Assembly (NCBI GenBank): GCA_013821025.1
Contig: JACDHN010000025.1
Location: 1-13,557 of the forward strand
Direction of reading: 5' to 3'
DNA from: Acidimicrobiia bacterium
GTDB lineage: Bacteria; Actinomycetota; Acidimicrobiia; Acidimicrobiales; Ilumatobacteraceae
DNA: 13,557 nt
Positions 6,327 through 13,232 of the stretch are shown here, one piece after another (the stretch's first letter is position 1; each line of letters opens with the position of its first letter). Below the pieces are notes generated by a model. That model was given only the letters and a program-made list of their open reading frames with translations, was not told the DNA's origin and made no database searches. Both the position numbers and the translations under genes were made by a program.

Positions 6327-8194
6327 TTCTGCTCGTCGGTGGCCGAGTCGTCGTCGACGATCTCGGCGTCGACGACATCGTCGTCGTCAACGGTGCCGGC
6401 ACCCGCATCGGCGCTCTGGCCGCTGGCCGACGTGCCGGTGGCGTTCGCGTCGCGCGCCGCCGCCTCGTACAGCTTCTGGCTGAAGGCCTGGCTGGCGGCC
6501 ATGAGCGTGTCGGTCGCCGTCTTGATGGCAGCATTGTCGTTGCCCTCGAGGGCACTGCGCAGATCGGTCAGCGGCTGTTCCACGGCCGCCCGCTCCTCGG
6601 GCGACACGCTGTCGCCCTGGTCGCGCAGCACCTTCTCGGTCTGGTACACGAGGGAGTCGGCGTTGTTGCGCACCTCGGCCTCCTCGCGGCGGGAACGGTC
6701 CTCCTCGGCGTGCGCCTCGGCGTCTTTCACCATGCGTTCGATGTCGTCCTTGGGAAGTGTCGACTGACCGGTGATGGTCATCGACTGCTCCTTGTTGGTG
6801 GCGCGGTCCTTGGCCGACACGTGCACGATGCCATTGGCGTCGATGTCGAACGTCACCTCGATCTGCGGCATGCCCCGCTGGGCCGGCGGCAAGTCGACGA
6901 GCTGGAACTTGCCCAGTGTCTTGTTGTACCCGGCCATCTCGCGCTCGCCCTGCAGGACGTGGATCTCCACCGACGGCTGGTTGTCGTCGGCCGTCGTGAA
7001 CACCTCGGTGCGGCGGGTGGGGATCGTCGTGTTGCGCTCGATGAGCCTCGTCATCACGCCGCCCTTGGTCTCGATGCCGAGGCTGAGTGGCGTGACGTCG
7101 AGCAGCAGCACGTCCTTGACGTCACCGCGCAGCACACCGGCCTGGACAGCGGCGCCGACAGCGACCACCTCGTCGGGATTCACCGACTTGTTGGGCTCGC
7201 TGCCCGTGAGCTCCAGCGCCAGATCCTGCACGGCGGGCATGCGCGTGGAGCCGCCGACGAGGATCACATGGTGCAGGTCGCCCTTCGAGACGCCGGCGTC
7301 CTTGAGCGCCTGCTCGAACGGCACCCGGCAGCGCTCGATCAGATCGGACGTCATCTCCTGGAACTTGGAGCGGCTGAGTGACTCGTCGAGGTGCAGCGGG
7401 CCGTCCGCTGTGGCAGTGATGAACGGCAGGTTGATCTGAGTCTGCTGAACCTGGCTGAGCTCGATCTTCGCCTTCTCGGCGGCTTCCTTGAGCCGCTGGA
7501 CGGCCATGCGGTCGTTGGACAGGTCGACGCCGTGTGCCGACTTGAACTGGGTCACGAGCCAGTCGATGACCCGCTGGTCCCAGTCGTCGCCACCGAGCGA
7601 CGTGTCACCGTGGGTGGACTTGACCTCGAACACCCCGTCGCCGATCTCGAGCACGGACACGTCGAACGTGCCGCCGCCGAGGTCGAACACGAGCACCGTC
7701 TCGTCCTCGGATCCCTTGTCGAGGCCGTAGGCGAGGGCGGCAGCCGTCGGCTCGTTGATGATTCGCAGCACCTCGAGGCCGGCGATCTGGCCCGCTTCCT
7801 TGGTAGCGGTGCGCTGGGCGTCGTCGAAGTAGGCCGGCGTCGTGATCACGGCCTGGGTGACGGCCGTGCCCAGATAGGCCTCGGCGTCGCGCTTCAGCTT
7901 CATCAGCGTGCGGGCGGAGATCTCCTGGGGCGTGTATCGCTTGCCGTCGACGTCGTCGCTCTTCCAGTCCTCGCCCATGTGGCGCTTGATCGACCGGAAC
8001 GTGCGATCCGGGTTCGTGATCGCCTGGCGCTTGGCGACCTCACCGACGAGCACCTCTCCAGACTTCGAGAAGGCGACGACGGACGGCGTCGTGCGCGAAC
8101 CCTCTGCGTTCGGGATCACCACCGGGTCGCCTCCCTCGAGGACGGCGACGACCGAGTTCGTGGTGCCGAGGTCGATACCTACTGCTCTTGACAT
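6323..8194 (-). CDS. dnaK: DnaK, Hsp70 chaperone
   Basis: A 623-residue Hsp70 that folds and protects proteins in ATP-driven cycles with DnaJ and GrpE. In actinobacteria it also acts as co-repressor with HspR. The ATPase domain shows the phosphate-1 motif GIDLGTTNS (6-14), phosphate-2 FDLGGGTFDVS (170-180), NEPTAAALAYG (147-157) and the adenosine motif VGGSTRMP (313-320). The interdomain linker DVLLLDVTPL is at 361-370. The substrate-binding domain follows, and the C-terminal tail (about 598-623) is acidic (DDDDVVDAEIVDDD), as usual. The start is ATG at 8194; an AAGGAG Shine-Dalgarno lies at 8208-8213, but its 13-nt spacing is long. This is the first gene of the operon and overlaps grpE by 4 nt. 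It is complete and typical. Confidence 0.98.
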   Translation of the reverse strand: MSRAVGIDLGTTNSVVAVLEGGDPVVIPNAEGSRTTPSVVAFSKSGEVLVGEVAKRQAITNPDRTFRSIKRHMGEDWKSDDVDGKRYTPQEISARTLMKLKRDAEAYLGTAVTQAVITTPAYFDDAQRTATKEAGQIAGLEVLRIINEPTAAALAYGLDKGSEDETVLVFDLGGGTFDVSVLEIGDGVFEVKSTHGDTSLGGDDWDQRVIDWLVTQFKSAHGVDLSNDRMAVQRLKEAAEKAKIELSQVQQTQINLPFITATADGPLHLDESLSRSKFQEMTSDLIERCRVPFEQALKDAGVSKGDLHHVILVGGSTRMPAVQDLALELTGSEPNKSVNPDEVVAVGAAVQAGVLRGDVKDVLLLDVTPLSLGIETKGGVMTRLIERNTTIPTRRTEVFTTADDNQPSVEIHVLQGEREMAGYNKTLGKFQLVDLPPAQRGMPQIEVTFDIDANGIVHVSAKDRATNKEQSMTITGQSTLPKDDIERMVKDAEAHAEEDRSRREEAEVRNNADSLVYQTEKVLRDQGDSVSPEERAAVEQPLTDLRSALEGNDNAAIKTATDTLMAASQAFSQKLYEAAARDANATGTSASGQSADAGAGTVDDDDVVDAEIVDDDSATDEQK

Positions 8195-8232
8195 GATGCT
8201 GTTTGTGCTCCTTCGACGGTCTTGTCGGGCAC

Positions 8233-8261
8233 ACGATACTGATGGGTCTCGACCAGCACAA
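8233..8261 (-). promoter_or_regulatory. Candidate promoter of the dnaK operon
   Basis: On the minus strand, TTGTGC (8256-8261) and TATCGT (8233-8238) are separated by 17 bp and fit a housekeeping-type actinobacterial promoter. Transcription would start near 8226 and leave a leader of about 32 nt. The surrounding 8195-8300 is noticeably more AT-rich than the genes. An alternative -35 (TTGAGT) inside the HAIR site lacks a well-spaced -10. Confidence 0.45.
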
Positions 8262-8277
8262 CCAACAGTACATGAAA

Positions 8278-8298
8278 TCTGAGTCGAGAAGACTCAAG
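8278..8298. promoter_or_regulatory. HAIR operator (HspR-associated inverted repeat)
   Basis: TCTGAGT-N7-ACTCAAG compares with the HAIR consensus CTTGAGT-N7-ACTCAAG. The right arm matches 7/7, the left arm 5/7, and the 7-nt spacer is exact. It lies 84 bp upstream of dnaK, whose operon encodes HspR itself, so autorepression is expected. Only one copy is visible here. Confidence 0.85.
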
Positions 8299-8337
8299 TT
8301 CTTGTTCCCGCCGCTCGTCACCCCGCTGGGACGGCGA

Positions 8338-8745
8338 TCAGGCGAGGTGGTCGGGGCCGAACGAGTCCGGCAGCAGCTCGGCCAGCGTGTAGCTGCGGCG
8401 CACGCCTTCGGGCCCGGCGGCGTGGATCGGCGTGTCGGCGCCGGCGAACTCGCGGATCTTCTGGCGGCAGCCACCGCAGCAGGTGGCGACCAGGTCGCCG
8501 TCGCTGACGGTCAGCAACTCCACGATCGTGCGCGCGCCGGCGGCGACCATGGCCCCGACGGCGTTGGCCTCGGCGCAGATGCCCTCCGGGTAGGCGGCGT
8601 TCTCCACGTTGCAGCCGGCGTGGATCCGTCCCGTTTCATCGCGAAGGGCCGCTCCCACCGGGAACCCGGAGTAAGGCACGTGCGCCCGCACCTTCACGGC
8701 TGACGCCGCCTCGAACAACTCGGCGATGCGGTACTCGGGGGGCAC
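8338..8745 (-). CDS. cdd: Cytidine deaminase
   Basis: A 135-residue homotetramer-type cytidine deaminase. It converts cytidine and deoxycytidine to uridine and deoxyuridine in pyrimidine salvage. The PYSGFPVGAAL substrate segment is at 24-34. CNVENAAYPEGICAEANA holds zinc ligand C57 and catalytic E59. The second zinc motif, CCGGCRQ (89-95), supplies ligands C90 and C93. In nearly all family members the residue before the first of these cysteines is Pro (PCxxC); here it is Cys89. The start is a GTG with no Shine-Dalgarno. A TACGCT box at 8752-8757 places a transcript start exactly on the start codon, suggesting a leaderless mRNA. It lies 78 bp downstream of the sulfite oxidase-like gene on the same strand, with no obvious functional link. 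Confidence 0.94.
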   Translation of the reverse strand: MPPEYRIAELFEAASAVKVRAHVPYSGFPVGAALRDETGRIHAGCNVENAAYPEGICAEANAVGAMVAAGARTIVELLTVSDGDLVATCCGGCRQKIREFAGADTPIHAAGPEGVRRSYTLAELLPDSFGPDHLA

Positions 8746-8751
8746 GTGGTC

Positions 8752-8757
8752 AGCGTA
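8752..8757 (-). promoter_or_regulatory. Candidate -10 box for leaderless cdd transcript
   Basis: Read on the minus strand, TACGCT ends 7 nt before the GTG start codon at 8745, the spacing expected if transcription begins on the start codon itself. No Shine-Dalgarno is present to argue otherwise. The -35 region is weak. Confidence 0.3.
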
Positions 8758-8823
8758 TTCGCCGACGGTCCCGTCCTTGAGAATCGGTGAGAATGCCCCG
8801 ATCGCGAAGGATAGAACGGGTGC

Positions 8824-10434
8824 TCAACGCTGGCCTCCTACCCGCACCTGAAGCGTGTGCCATCCGGTGGCGCCGTTCGGGGCAGGAGCGGCCGTATCTT
8901 CGGTCTGCGTCTCGCCGGCGGCGTTCGTCGCCCTGGCACGGAGCCGGTGCTCGCCAGGTGTGGCATCCCAGTCGAGCTTCCACTGCACCCATGTGTTGCC
9001 GCTCGAAGCTTCCCCGAGCTCGCATCCCTGCCACTCGCCGTCGTCCACCTGTACCTCCACGGTCGAGACGCCGTCGGTCGGCGCCCAGGCCACGCCGGCG
9101 ATGGCGACGCGGCCGGCGGTCAGGGACGACCCGCTTGTGGGCACGTCGATGCGTGACATGGTCTTGATCGGGCCTTCCTTGGACCAGCCCCGTGGCACCC
9201 AGTACCCGTCGAAGTCCTCCCATGTCGTCAGCTCGATCTCGGTCAGCCACTTCGTCGCCGAGACGTAGCCGTAGAGGCCGGCGATCAGGAGCCGGGCCGG
9301 GAAGCCGTGCACGGCCGTGAGCGGCTCGCCGTTCATGGCGTACGCCACGAGCGCCGTGCGACCGTCGGTGGCGTGCCCTGTCGGGAAGCCGGCTGTCCAT
9401 CCGTCGGCCGATCGCCCGACGATCTGCGTAGCGGCCGGATCGACGCCGGCGCGCTCGAGCAACGTGGCCAACGGCACGCCCTGCCAGACAGCCGTGCCAA
9501 CGAGGTTGCCGCCGACTTCGTTGGACACGCACTGCAACGTCACGACATCTTCCACGTTGTCGAGCGCCAGCAGTTCCTTGTAGCCGATCGAGAATGGCTC
9601 GTCGACCATTCCCTTGATCTCGAGCTCCCATGAGCTGGCCGAGATCTGGGGCGTCGTGATCGCCGTGTCGATGCGGTAGAAGTCGGGCGTCGATGTGATG
9701 TAGGACGACAGACCCGGCACCTCGAAAGGCTGGCTGGCCGGCGGTGCCACCGATGATCCGGCCTTCGGCAACACGGTCTGGCGGCGGGCAGCCTCGACGA
9801 CGGTCGTCGGCCGGACCCGTCGACCAAGCACGGCTGTGCCCCCGGCCATCACGGCGAGCGCCGCCGCCGTGGTGATGAACGTCCGTCGGCTTGCCGGTCG
9901 GGCGCCCAAGACGTCGGGCGGGGCCGGATCATCGGTGACGGTTACCGGCGCCGATCTCGGTCCAGCCCCCGCGGCCAGCGGCGCCGCACGCAGCAGCAGC
10001 CACAGCGATCCGAGGCCGCCCGCCACGCTGGCGGCAGCGGCCAGCACGCCGACCGACGTCCGGCCCAGCTCGTCGCCGAGGTAGGCGTACAGCCCGAGCG
10101 CCCCGAAGCCGAAGAATCCGGCCGCCGCCAGGAGCGGATGGCGGCGGCCGACCATGCCGAGCACGGCACCGAACAACAGCGACATGGCGATGATGCCGAC
10201 GATCAGTGCCACCTTGTCGTTCGTTCCGAACAGCCGCACAGCGAGGTCCTTGAGCGACGCCGCGTACCGGTCGATGAACTCGGTGCCGACGGCCGACACG
10301 AGTGACGGTCCGTTGCCGCCCAGACCGGCCACCAGCTCCCCGACGCCGAGGGCGACAGCCGCAGCAATCCCGCCGATCAGACCGGCCGTCGGGCGCCCGA
10401 TTATCGGCAACCCGGCGGGAAGAGTGCCTCGCAT
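8824..10434 (-). CDS. Membrane-anchored molybdopterin oxidoreductase, sulfite oxidase family
   Basis: A 536-residue protein with two parts. The N-terminal part has about four predicted membrane helices (roughly 16-38, 74-96, 100-120, 126-150). An internal twin-arginine-like motif, SRRTFI (182-187), follows with a fifth hydrophobic segment (188-204), which should place the rest outside the membrane. Residues about 235-430 are the molybdopterin domain: C302 in LQCVSNEVGG is the expected Mo ligand. Also typical are TAVWQGVPLATLLERAGV, AYAMNGEPL, HGFPARLLIAGLYG and the KWLTEIEL stretch. The C-terminal beta domain (about 440-536) is the Mo-cofactor dimerisation fold. The substrate could be sulfite or another S/N-oxide; the sequence cannot decide. 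No heme domain or cytochrome partner is visible. The ATG at 10434 is the first start after an in-frame TGA 27 nt upstream, and it lacks a clear Shine-Dalgarno. Confidence 0.9.
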   Translation of the reverse strand: MRGTLPAGLPIIGRPTAGLIGGIAAAVALGVGELVAGLGGNGPSLVSAVGTEFIDRYAASLKDLAVRLFGTNDKVALIVGIIAMSLLFGAVLGMVGRRHPLLAAAGFFGFGALGLYAYLGDELGRTSVGVLAAAASVAGGLGSLWLLLRAAPLAAGAGPRSAPVTVTDDPAPPDVLGARPASRRTFITTAAALAVMAGGTAVLGRRVRPTTVVEAARRQTVLPKAGSSVAPPASQPFEVPGLSSYITSTPDFYRIDTAITTPQISASSWELEIKGMVDEPFSIGYKELLALDNVEDVVTLQCVSNEVGGNLVGTAVWQGVPLATLLERAGVDPAATQIVGRSADGWTAGFPTGHATDGRTALVAYAMNGEPLTAVHGFPARLLIAGLYGYVSATKWLTEIELTTWEDFDGYWVPRGWSKEGPIKTMSRIDVPTSGSSLTAGRVAIAGVAWAPTDGVSTVEVQVDDGEWQGCELGEASSGNTWVQWKLDWDATPGEHRLRARATNAAGETQTEDTAAPAPNGATGWHTLQVRVGGQR

Positions 10435-10479
10435 GGCGCAGACGCTCGCAGACGTACCTCACATCGCGACGACGAACAG

Positions 10480-10496
10480 CGAAACGAATTCGAAAC
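10480..10496. promoter_or_regulatory. Direct repeat CGAAAC-N5-CGAAAC in the divergent promoter region
   Basis: Two identical CGAAAC hexamers start 11 bp apart, one helical turn, with the palindrome CGAATTCG (10485-10492) in the overlap. OmpR/PhoB-family dimers bind such phased tandem half-sites. The site lies between the oxidoreductase start (10434) and the response regulator start (10524/10548), so it could serve either or both genes. Confidence 0.4.
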
Positions 10497-10523
10497 TCAG
10501 CTCGCCGCCTCTCCCCCTCTGAG

Positions 10524-11249
10524 ATGGCGACCCGTACGATCCGAGACGTGCCCACGACCGCGTTCTCCCACCAAGTGCTGGTGGTCGACGACGAGCCGAT
10601 GGTGCGCGAGGTCGTGGCTCGGTATCTCGAACGCGACGGTCTGCGGGTTCACGAAGCCGCCGATGGCGCCGCCGCCCTGGCCTGGCTCACCGATCACCGC
10701 CCTGATCTCGTGGTGCTCGACATCATGCTGCCGGGAGCCGATGGCTTGACGATCCTGCGCCAGCTCCGCGCCGACGGCGACGTGCCGGTGATCCTGCTCA
10801 CGGCCCGCGCCGACGAGTTCGACCGGGTGCTCGGACTGGAGCTCGGCGCTGACGACTACGTGGTCAAGCCGTTCTCACCGCGAGAGCTGACGGCTCGCGT
10901 GCGCACCGTGCTGCGCCGCACCCGCTCCGACGTCGCCGTCGCCGCCGAGCGCCTGCGCTTCGGCTCGCTCACGGTCGACGCCCAGACCCGCGAGGTGTCC
11001 GTCGACGACGAGCGCATCACGCTGACGCCCAAGGAGTTCGATCTCCTGTACACGCTCGCCCACTCCCCACGGCAGGTGTTCTCACGACGGCAGCTGCTCG
11101 AGCAGGTGTGGGACTCGGCACCTGAGTTCCAGGATCCGGCGACGGTCACGGTGCACGTCGGCCGGCTGCGCCAGAAACTCGAAGCCGACCCCGACGAGCC
11201 ACGCTGGATCACGACCGCCTGGGGAATCGGGTACCGGTTCGAGCCGTGA
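10524..11249 (+). CDS. OmpR/PhoB-family response regulator
   Basis: A 241-residue two-component response regulator. The receiver domain has the acidic pocket D22/D23, phospho-acceptor D66 (VVLDIMLPG), T93 and K115 (VVKPF). The C-terminal winged helix (about 145-241) has the OmpR-type LTPKEFDLLYTLAHSP, SRRQLLEQVWD and ITTAWGIGYRFEP. All phosphorylation residues are present. Its stop overlaps the histidine kinase start by 4 nt (GTGA), which makes the pair cotranscribed and coupled. The start is uncertain. ATG 10524 has no Shine-Dalgarno. GTG 10548 (233 residues) lies 7 nt after a TACGAT box at 10535-10540 and would give a leaderless mRNA. The frame stays open further upstream, but that stretch does not look like receiver sequence. 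The regulator may control the divergent oxidoreductase; this is inference from position. Confidence 0.93.
   Translation: MATRTIRDVPTTAFSHQVLVVDDEPMVREVVARYLERDGLRVHEAADGAAALAWLTDHRPDLVVLDIMLPGADGLTILRQLRADGDVPVILLTARADEFDRVLGLELGADDYVVKPFSPRELTARVRTVLRRTRSDVAVAAERLRFGSLTVDAQTREVSVDDERITLTPKEFDLLYTLAHSPRQVFSRRQLLEQVWDSAPEFQDPATVTVHVGRLRQKLEADPDEPRWITTAWGIGYRFEP
10535..10540 (+). promoter_or_regulatory. Candidate -10 box for the two-component operon
   Basis: TACGAT fits TAnnnT and would start transcription at about 10547, next to a GTG codon at 10548. This favours a leaderless message beginning at that GTG. No good -35 is seen. Confidence 0.3.
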
Positions 11250-12400
11250 TCGCTGCTGCGACGTCCTGGCTCGACGCCATCCGCGATAATCCCGGCGAGG
11301 CAGCCCTCGCCGCCGTCCTCCTCACGCTCGGGGCGGTCGGTGCCGGGTTCGGCGCCCGCGCTGTCACACGCCGGACCCGATCGCTGCGGCATCTGGTACT
11401 CGTGATCGCCTTCGTGTCGCTCTGCATCGGAGCCTTGGCAGCCGTGGCGTTGGCCAGGCTGATGGTGCTCGACAGCGCCGGGCTGCGTACGACACTCGGC
11501 GTGCTTGCCCTCACGGCGGTGTTCGCCACGGTGCTCGTGCTCATCGCCTCTGCCCCCCTCGGCCGCGACGCCCGCCACCTCGAGACAATCGTGAGGAGCA
11601 TCGAAGCCGGCGACCGCTCCCAGCGCAGCGGGCTGCGCCGCGCCGACGAGTTGGGTCTTGTCGCCCGTGCCGTCGACGAGCTCTCCGACCGGCTCGACGC
11701 GCTCGAGCGGGAGCGGGCCATGTTCGACGAGGAACGACACACGATGTTCTCCAACATCGGCCACGATCTGCGCACTCCACTCAGCGCGCTGCAAGCGGCC
11801 GTCGAAGCGCTGGCCGACGGCGTGGCACCCGACCCGGACCGTTACCTGCGATCGATGCAGCACGACGTGGAGGCGCTCGGGTCGCTCGTCGACGACCTGT
11901 TCCTGCTGGCCAGGATCGAGGGTGGGCACATCGAGCTGGCACGCCAGCCTGCCGAGCTCACGGAGTTGGTCGACGAGGCCGTCGAGGCCCTGACACCTAC
12001 TGCCACCAGTCGCCAGGTGTCCTTCGAGCTGCGGACGTCCGGTCGCGTGCTCGTGGACGGCAACGCCGCCGCAATCGGTCGCGTCATCCGCAACCTGCTC
12101 GACAACGCCGTGCACCACTCCCCGGCCGGCTCCACCGTCATCGTCGCCGTCAGCCGCACCGACGGGGAGGCGGGACGGCCGTGCGTCCGCGTGATCGATG
12201 AGGGGCCCGGGTTCCCCGACCACTTCTCGCCACACGCGTTCGACCGCTTCGCCAGAGCCGATCCGAGTCGCAACCGCGCCACCGGCGGTGCCGGCCTCGG
12301 CTTGGCCATCGCCCGCGGCCTCGTCGAGGCGCACGGCGGACGCATCTGGATCGAGCAACCACCAGGCGGGCGTGTGGCGTTCGACCTCCCGACCACCTGA
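11246..12400 (+). CDS. Sensor histidine kinase
   Basis: A 384-residue membrane histidine kinase, partner of the preceding regulator. It has about three hydrophobic segments (20-38, 49-75, 80-105) with little extracellular sequence, so the stimulus may be sensed within the membrane. A HAMP-like stretch follows (about 105-160). The dimerisation helix carries the phospho-His H173 (SNIGHDLRTPLSAL). The ATPase domain has the N-box N283/N287 (NLLDNAVHHS), DEGPGF (318-323, DxGxG), the FDRFARAD F-box and GGAGLGLA (347-354). All motifs are intact. It starts at GTG 11246 within the stop of the regulator. What it senses cannot be told; the nearby sulfite oxidase-like gene suggests a link to sulfur or redox state, but weakly. 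Confidence 0.94.
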   Translation: MIAAATSWLDAIRDNPGEAALAAVLLTLGAVGAGFGARAVTRRTRSLRHLVLVIAFVSLCIGALAAVALARLMVLDSAGLRTTLGVLALTAVFATVLVLIASAPLGRDARHLETIVRSIEAGDRSQRSGLRRADELGLVARAVDELSDRLDALERERAMFDEERHTMFSNIGHDLRTPLSALQAAVEALADGVAPDPDRYLRSMQHDVEALGSLVDDLFLLARIEGGHIELARQPAELTELVDEAVEALTPTATSRQVSFELRTSGRVLVDGNAAAIGRVIRNLLDNAVHHSPAGSTVIVAVSRTDGEAGRPCVRVIDEGPGFPDHFSPHAFDRFARADPSRNRATGGAGLGLAIARGLVEAHGGRIWIEQPPGGRVAFDLPTT

Positions 12401-12405
12401 ACAAT

Positions 12406-12418
12406 AGACGTCCCGTCT
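12406..12418. terminator. Short inverted repeat between convergent genes
   Basis: AGACG-TCC-CGTCT forms a 5-bp stem in the 33-bp gap between the histidine kinase and the kdpE remnant. With no T-tract its role as a bidirectional terminator is only possible. Confidence 0.25.
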
Positions 12419-12433
12419 GTAGGAACCGCCGAG

Positions 12434-12925
12434 TCAACCTGCGGGCTCGCGGTCAGGGTTCACGAATCGGTAGCCCATGCCTGGCTCGGTGAGCAGGTAG
12501 CGAGGACGGCTCGTGTCGCGTTCGAGCTTGCGGCGCAGGTGCGTCAGGTGGACCCGCAGGTAGTTGGTCTCGTTCTCGAATCCGACTCCCCACACGTGCT
12601 GCAGCAATTGTCGTTGGGTGACCAGCATGACTTCGTTGTGAACAAGCTCGTGCAGCAGTCGCCACTCGATCGGCGTCAAGTGGACCGTGGCACCGTCGGA
12701 CCGCACAATCGACTTGGCGACCAGATCGATGGTGAAGTCTGCTGTCGTCACCGATGCCCGCTCATCGGTCGGAAGGCTGCGACGCATAGACGCCCGCAAG
12801 CGCGCCATCAACTCCTCCACGCCGAACGGCTTGGTGACGTAGTCGTCAGCACCGGCATCGAGCGCGTCCACCTTGTCGAACTCGTCGCCCCGTGCCGACA
12901 GGACGACGATCGGTACCTGGCTCCA
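12434..12925 (-). pseudogene. kdpE: KdpE-type response regulator, N-terminally truncated
   Basis: 163 codons read on the minus strand match the last two thirds of KdpE, the regulator of the Kdp potassium pump. WSQVPIVVLSARGDE (end of receiver beta-4), ALDAGADDYVTKPFG with the conserved Lys, and the DNA-binding domain LTPIEWRLLHELVHN, QRQLLQHVWGVGFENETNYL and LLTEPGMGYRFVNP are all characteristic. The first roughly 65-70 residues, with the Asp pocket and phospho-acceptor Asp, are absent. Upstream of the Trp codon at 12923-12925 the similarity stops and the frame hits TGA at 12947-12949 with no usable start. An internal GTG at 12871 would begin after the phosphorylation site. It is probably non-functional. 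The break coincides with the start of a transporter fragment on the other strand. Confidence 0.85.
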
Positions 12926-12926
12926 G

Positions 12927-13225
12927 CACCGTGGTCGTGTCCAAGTTCACCCCGGGGCGCCTGGCTGCCGGCGGTGGTGATCCCGCTGCTCGTGGTGGGA
13001 TTCTCACGGATCAGGACGCACTACCGATCGCTCGGAGCGCGGCTTCGAGCCTCGCCCGGCGAGCCGCTCGACGAGCGGACGAACACCATGCTGGTGCTCG
13101 TGGGCGGCATCCACAAGGGTGTTCTCCAGGCCCTGCAGTTCGCCGGGTCACTCAATCCCCATCGCCCGGTCGCGATCCACGTCGCGCCTGACGAGGCCGC
13201 GGGCTTCGTGCTCGACGCGATGTTG
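12927..13225 (+). pseudogene. APC-superfamily (KimA-like) transporter fragment, truncated at both ends and frameshifted
   Basis: About 100 codons resemble the last membrane helix and the start of the cytosolic domain of APC transporters with a USP-like C-terminus. This group includes the potassium importer KimA. The helix reads TVVVSKFTP in one frame, then GAWLPAVVIPLLVVGFSRIR in the next. A +1 shift in the CCCCGGGG run at 12950-12957 separates them; removing one base restores KFTPGAW. The cytosolic part continues with THYRSLGARL, then MLVLVGGIHKGVLQALQFAG and VAIHVAPDEA. Everything before the last helix (most of a roughly 600-residue protein) is missing. Similarity ends near 13225, where the VOC gene begins. 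Family assignment is from memory of motif style: confident for an APC-type remnant, less so for KimA specifically. Confidence 0.7.
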
Positions 13226-13232
13226 ATGTGCG

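Noticed and set aside
6242..7381. A 379-codon open frame on the plus strand
   Set aside because: It is antisense to dnaK, with His/Leu/Val-biased composition and no recognisable domain.
8778..8794. Direct repeat TGAGAAT-CGG-TGAGAAT between the oxidoreductase and cdd, considered as a HAIR-like or other operator
   Set aside because: It is a direct repeat and not an inverted one, has 10-bp spacing but little else in support, and lies just before cdd without a matching regulator; I could not support a role.
10856..12358. A 500-codon open frame on the minus strand
   Set aside because: It is antisense to the response regulator and histidine kinase, both of which have complete motif sets; it is a codon-bias shadow.
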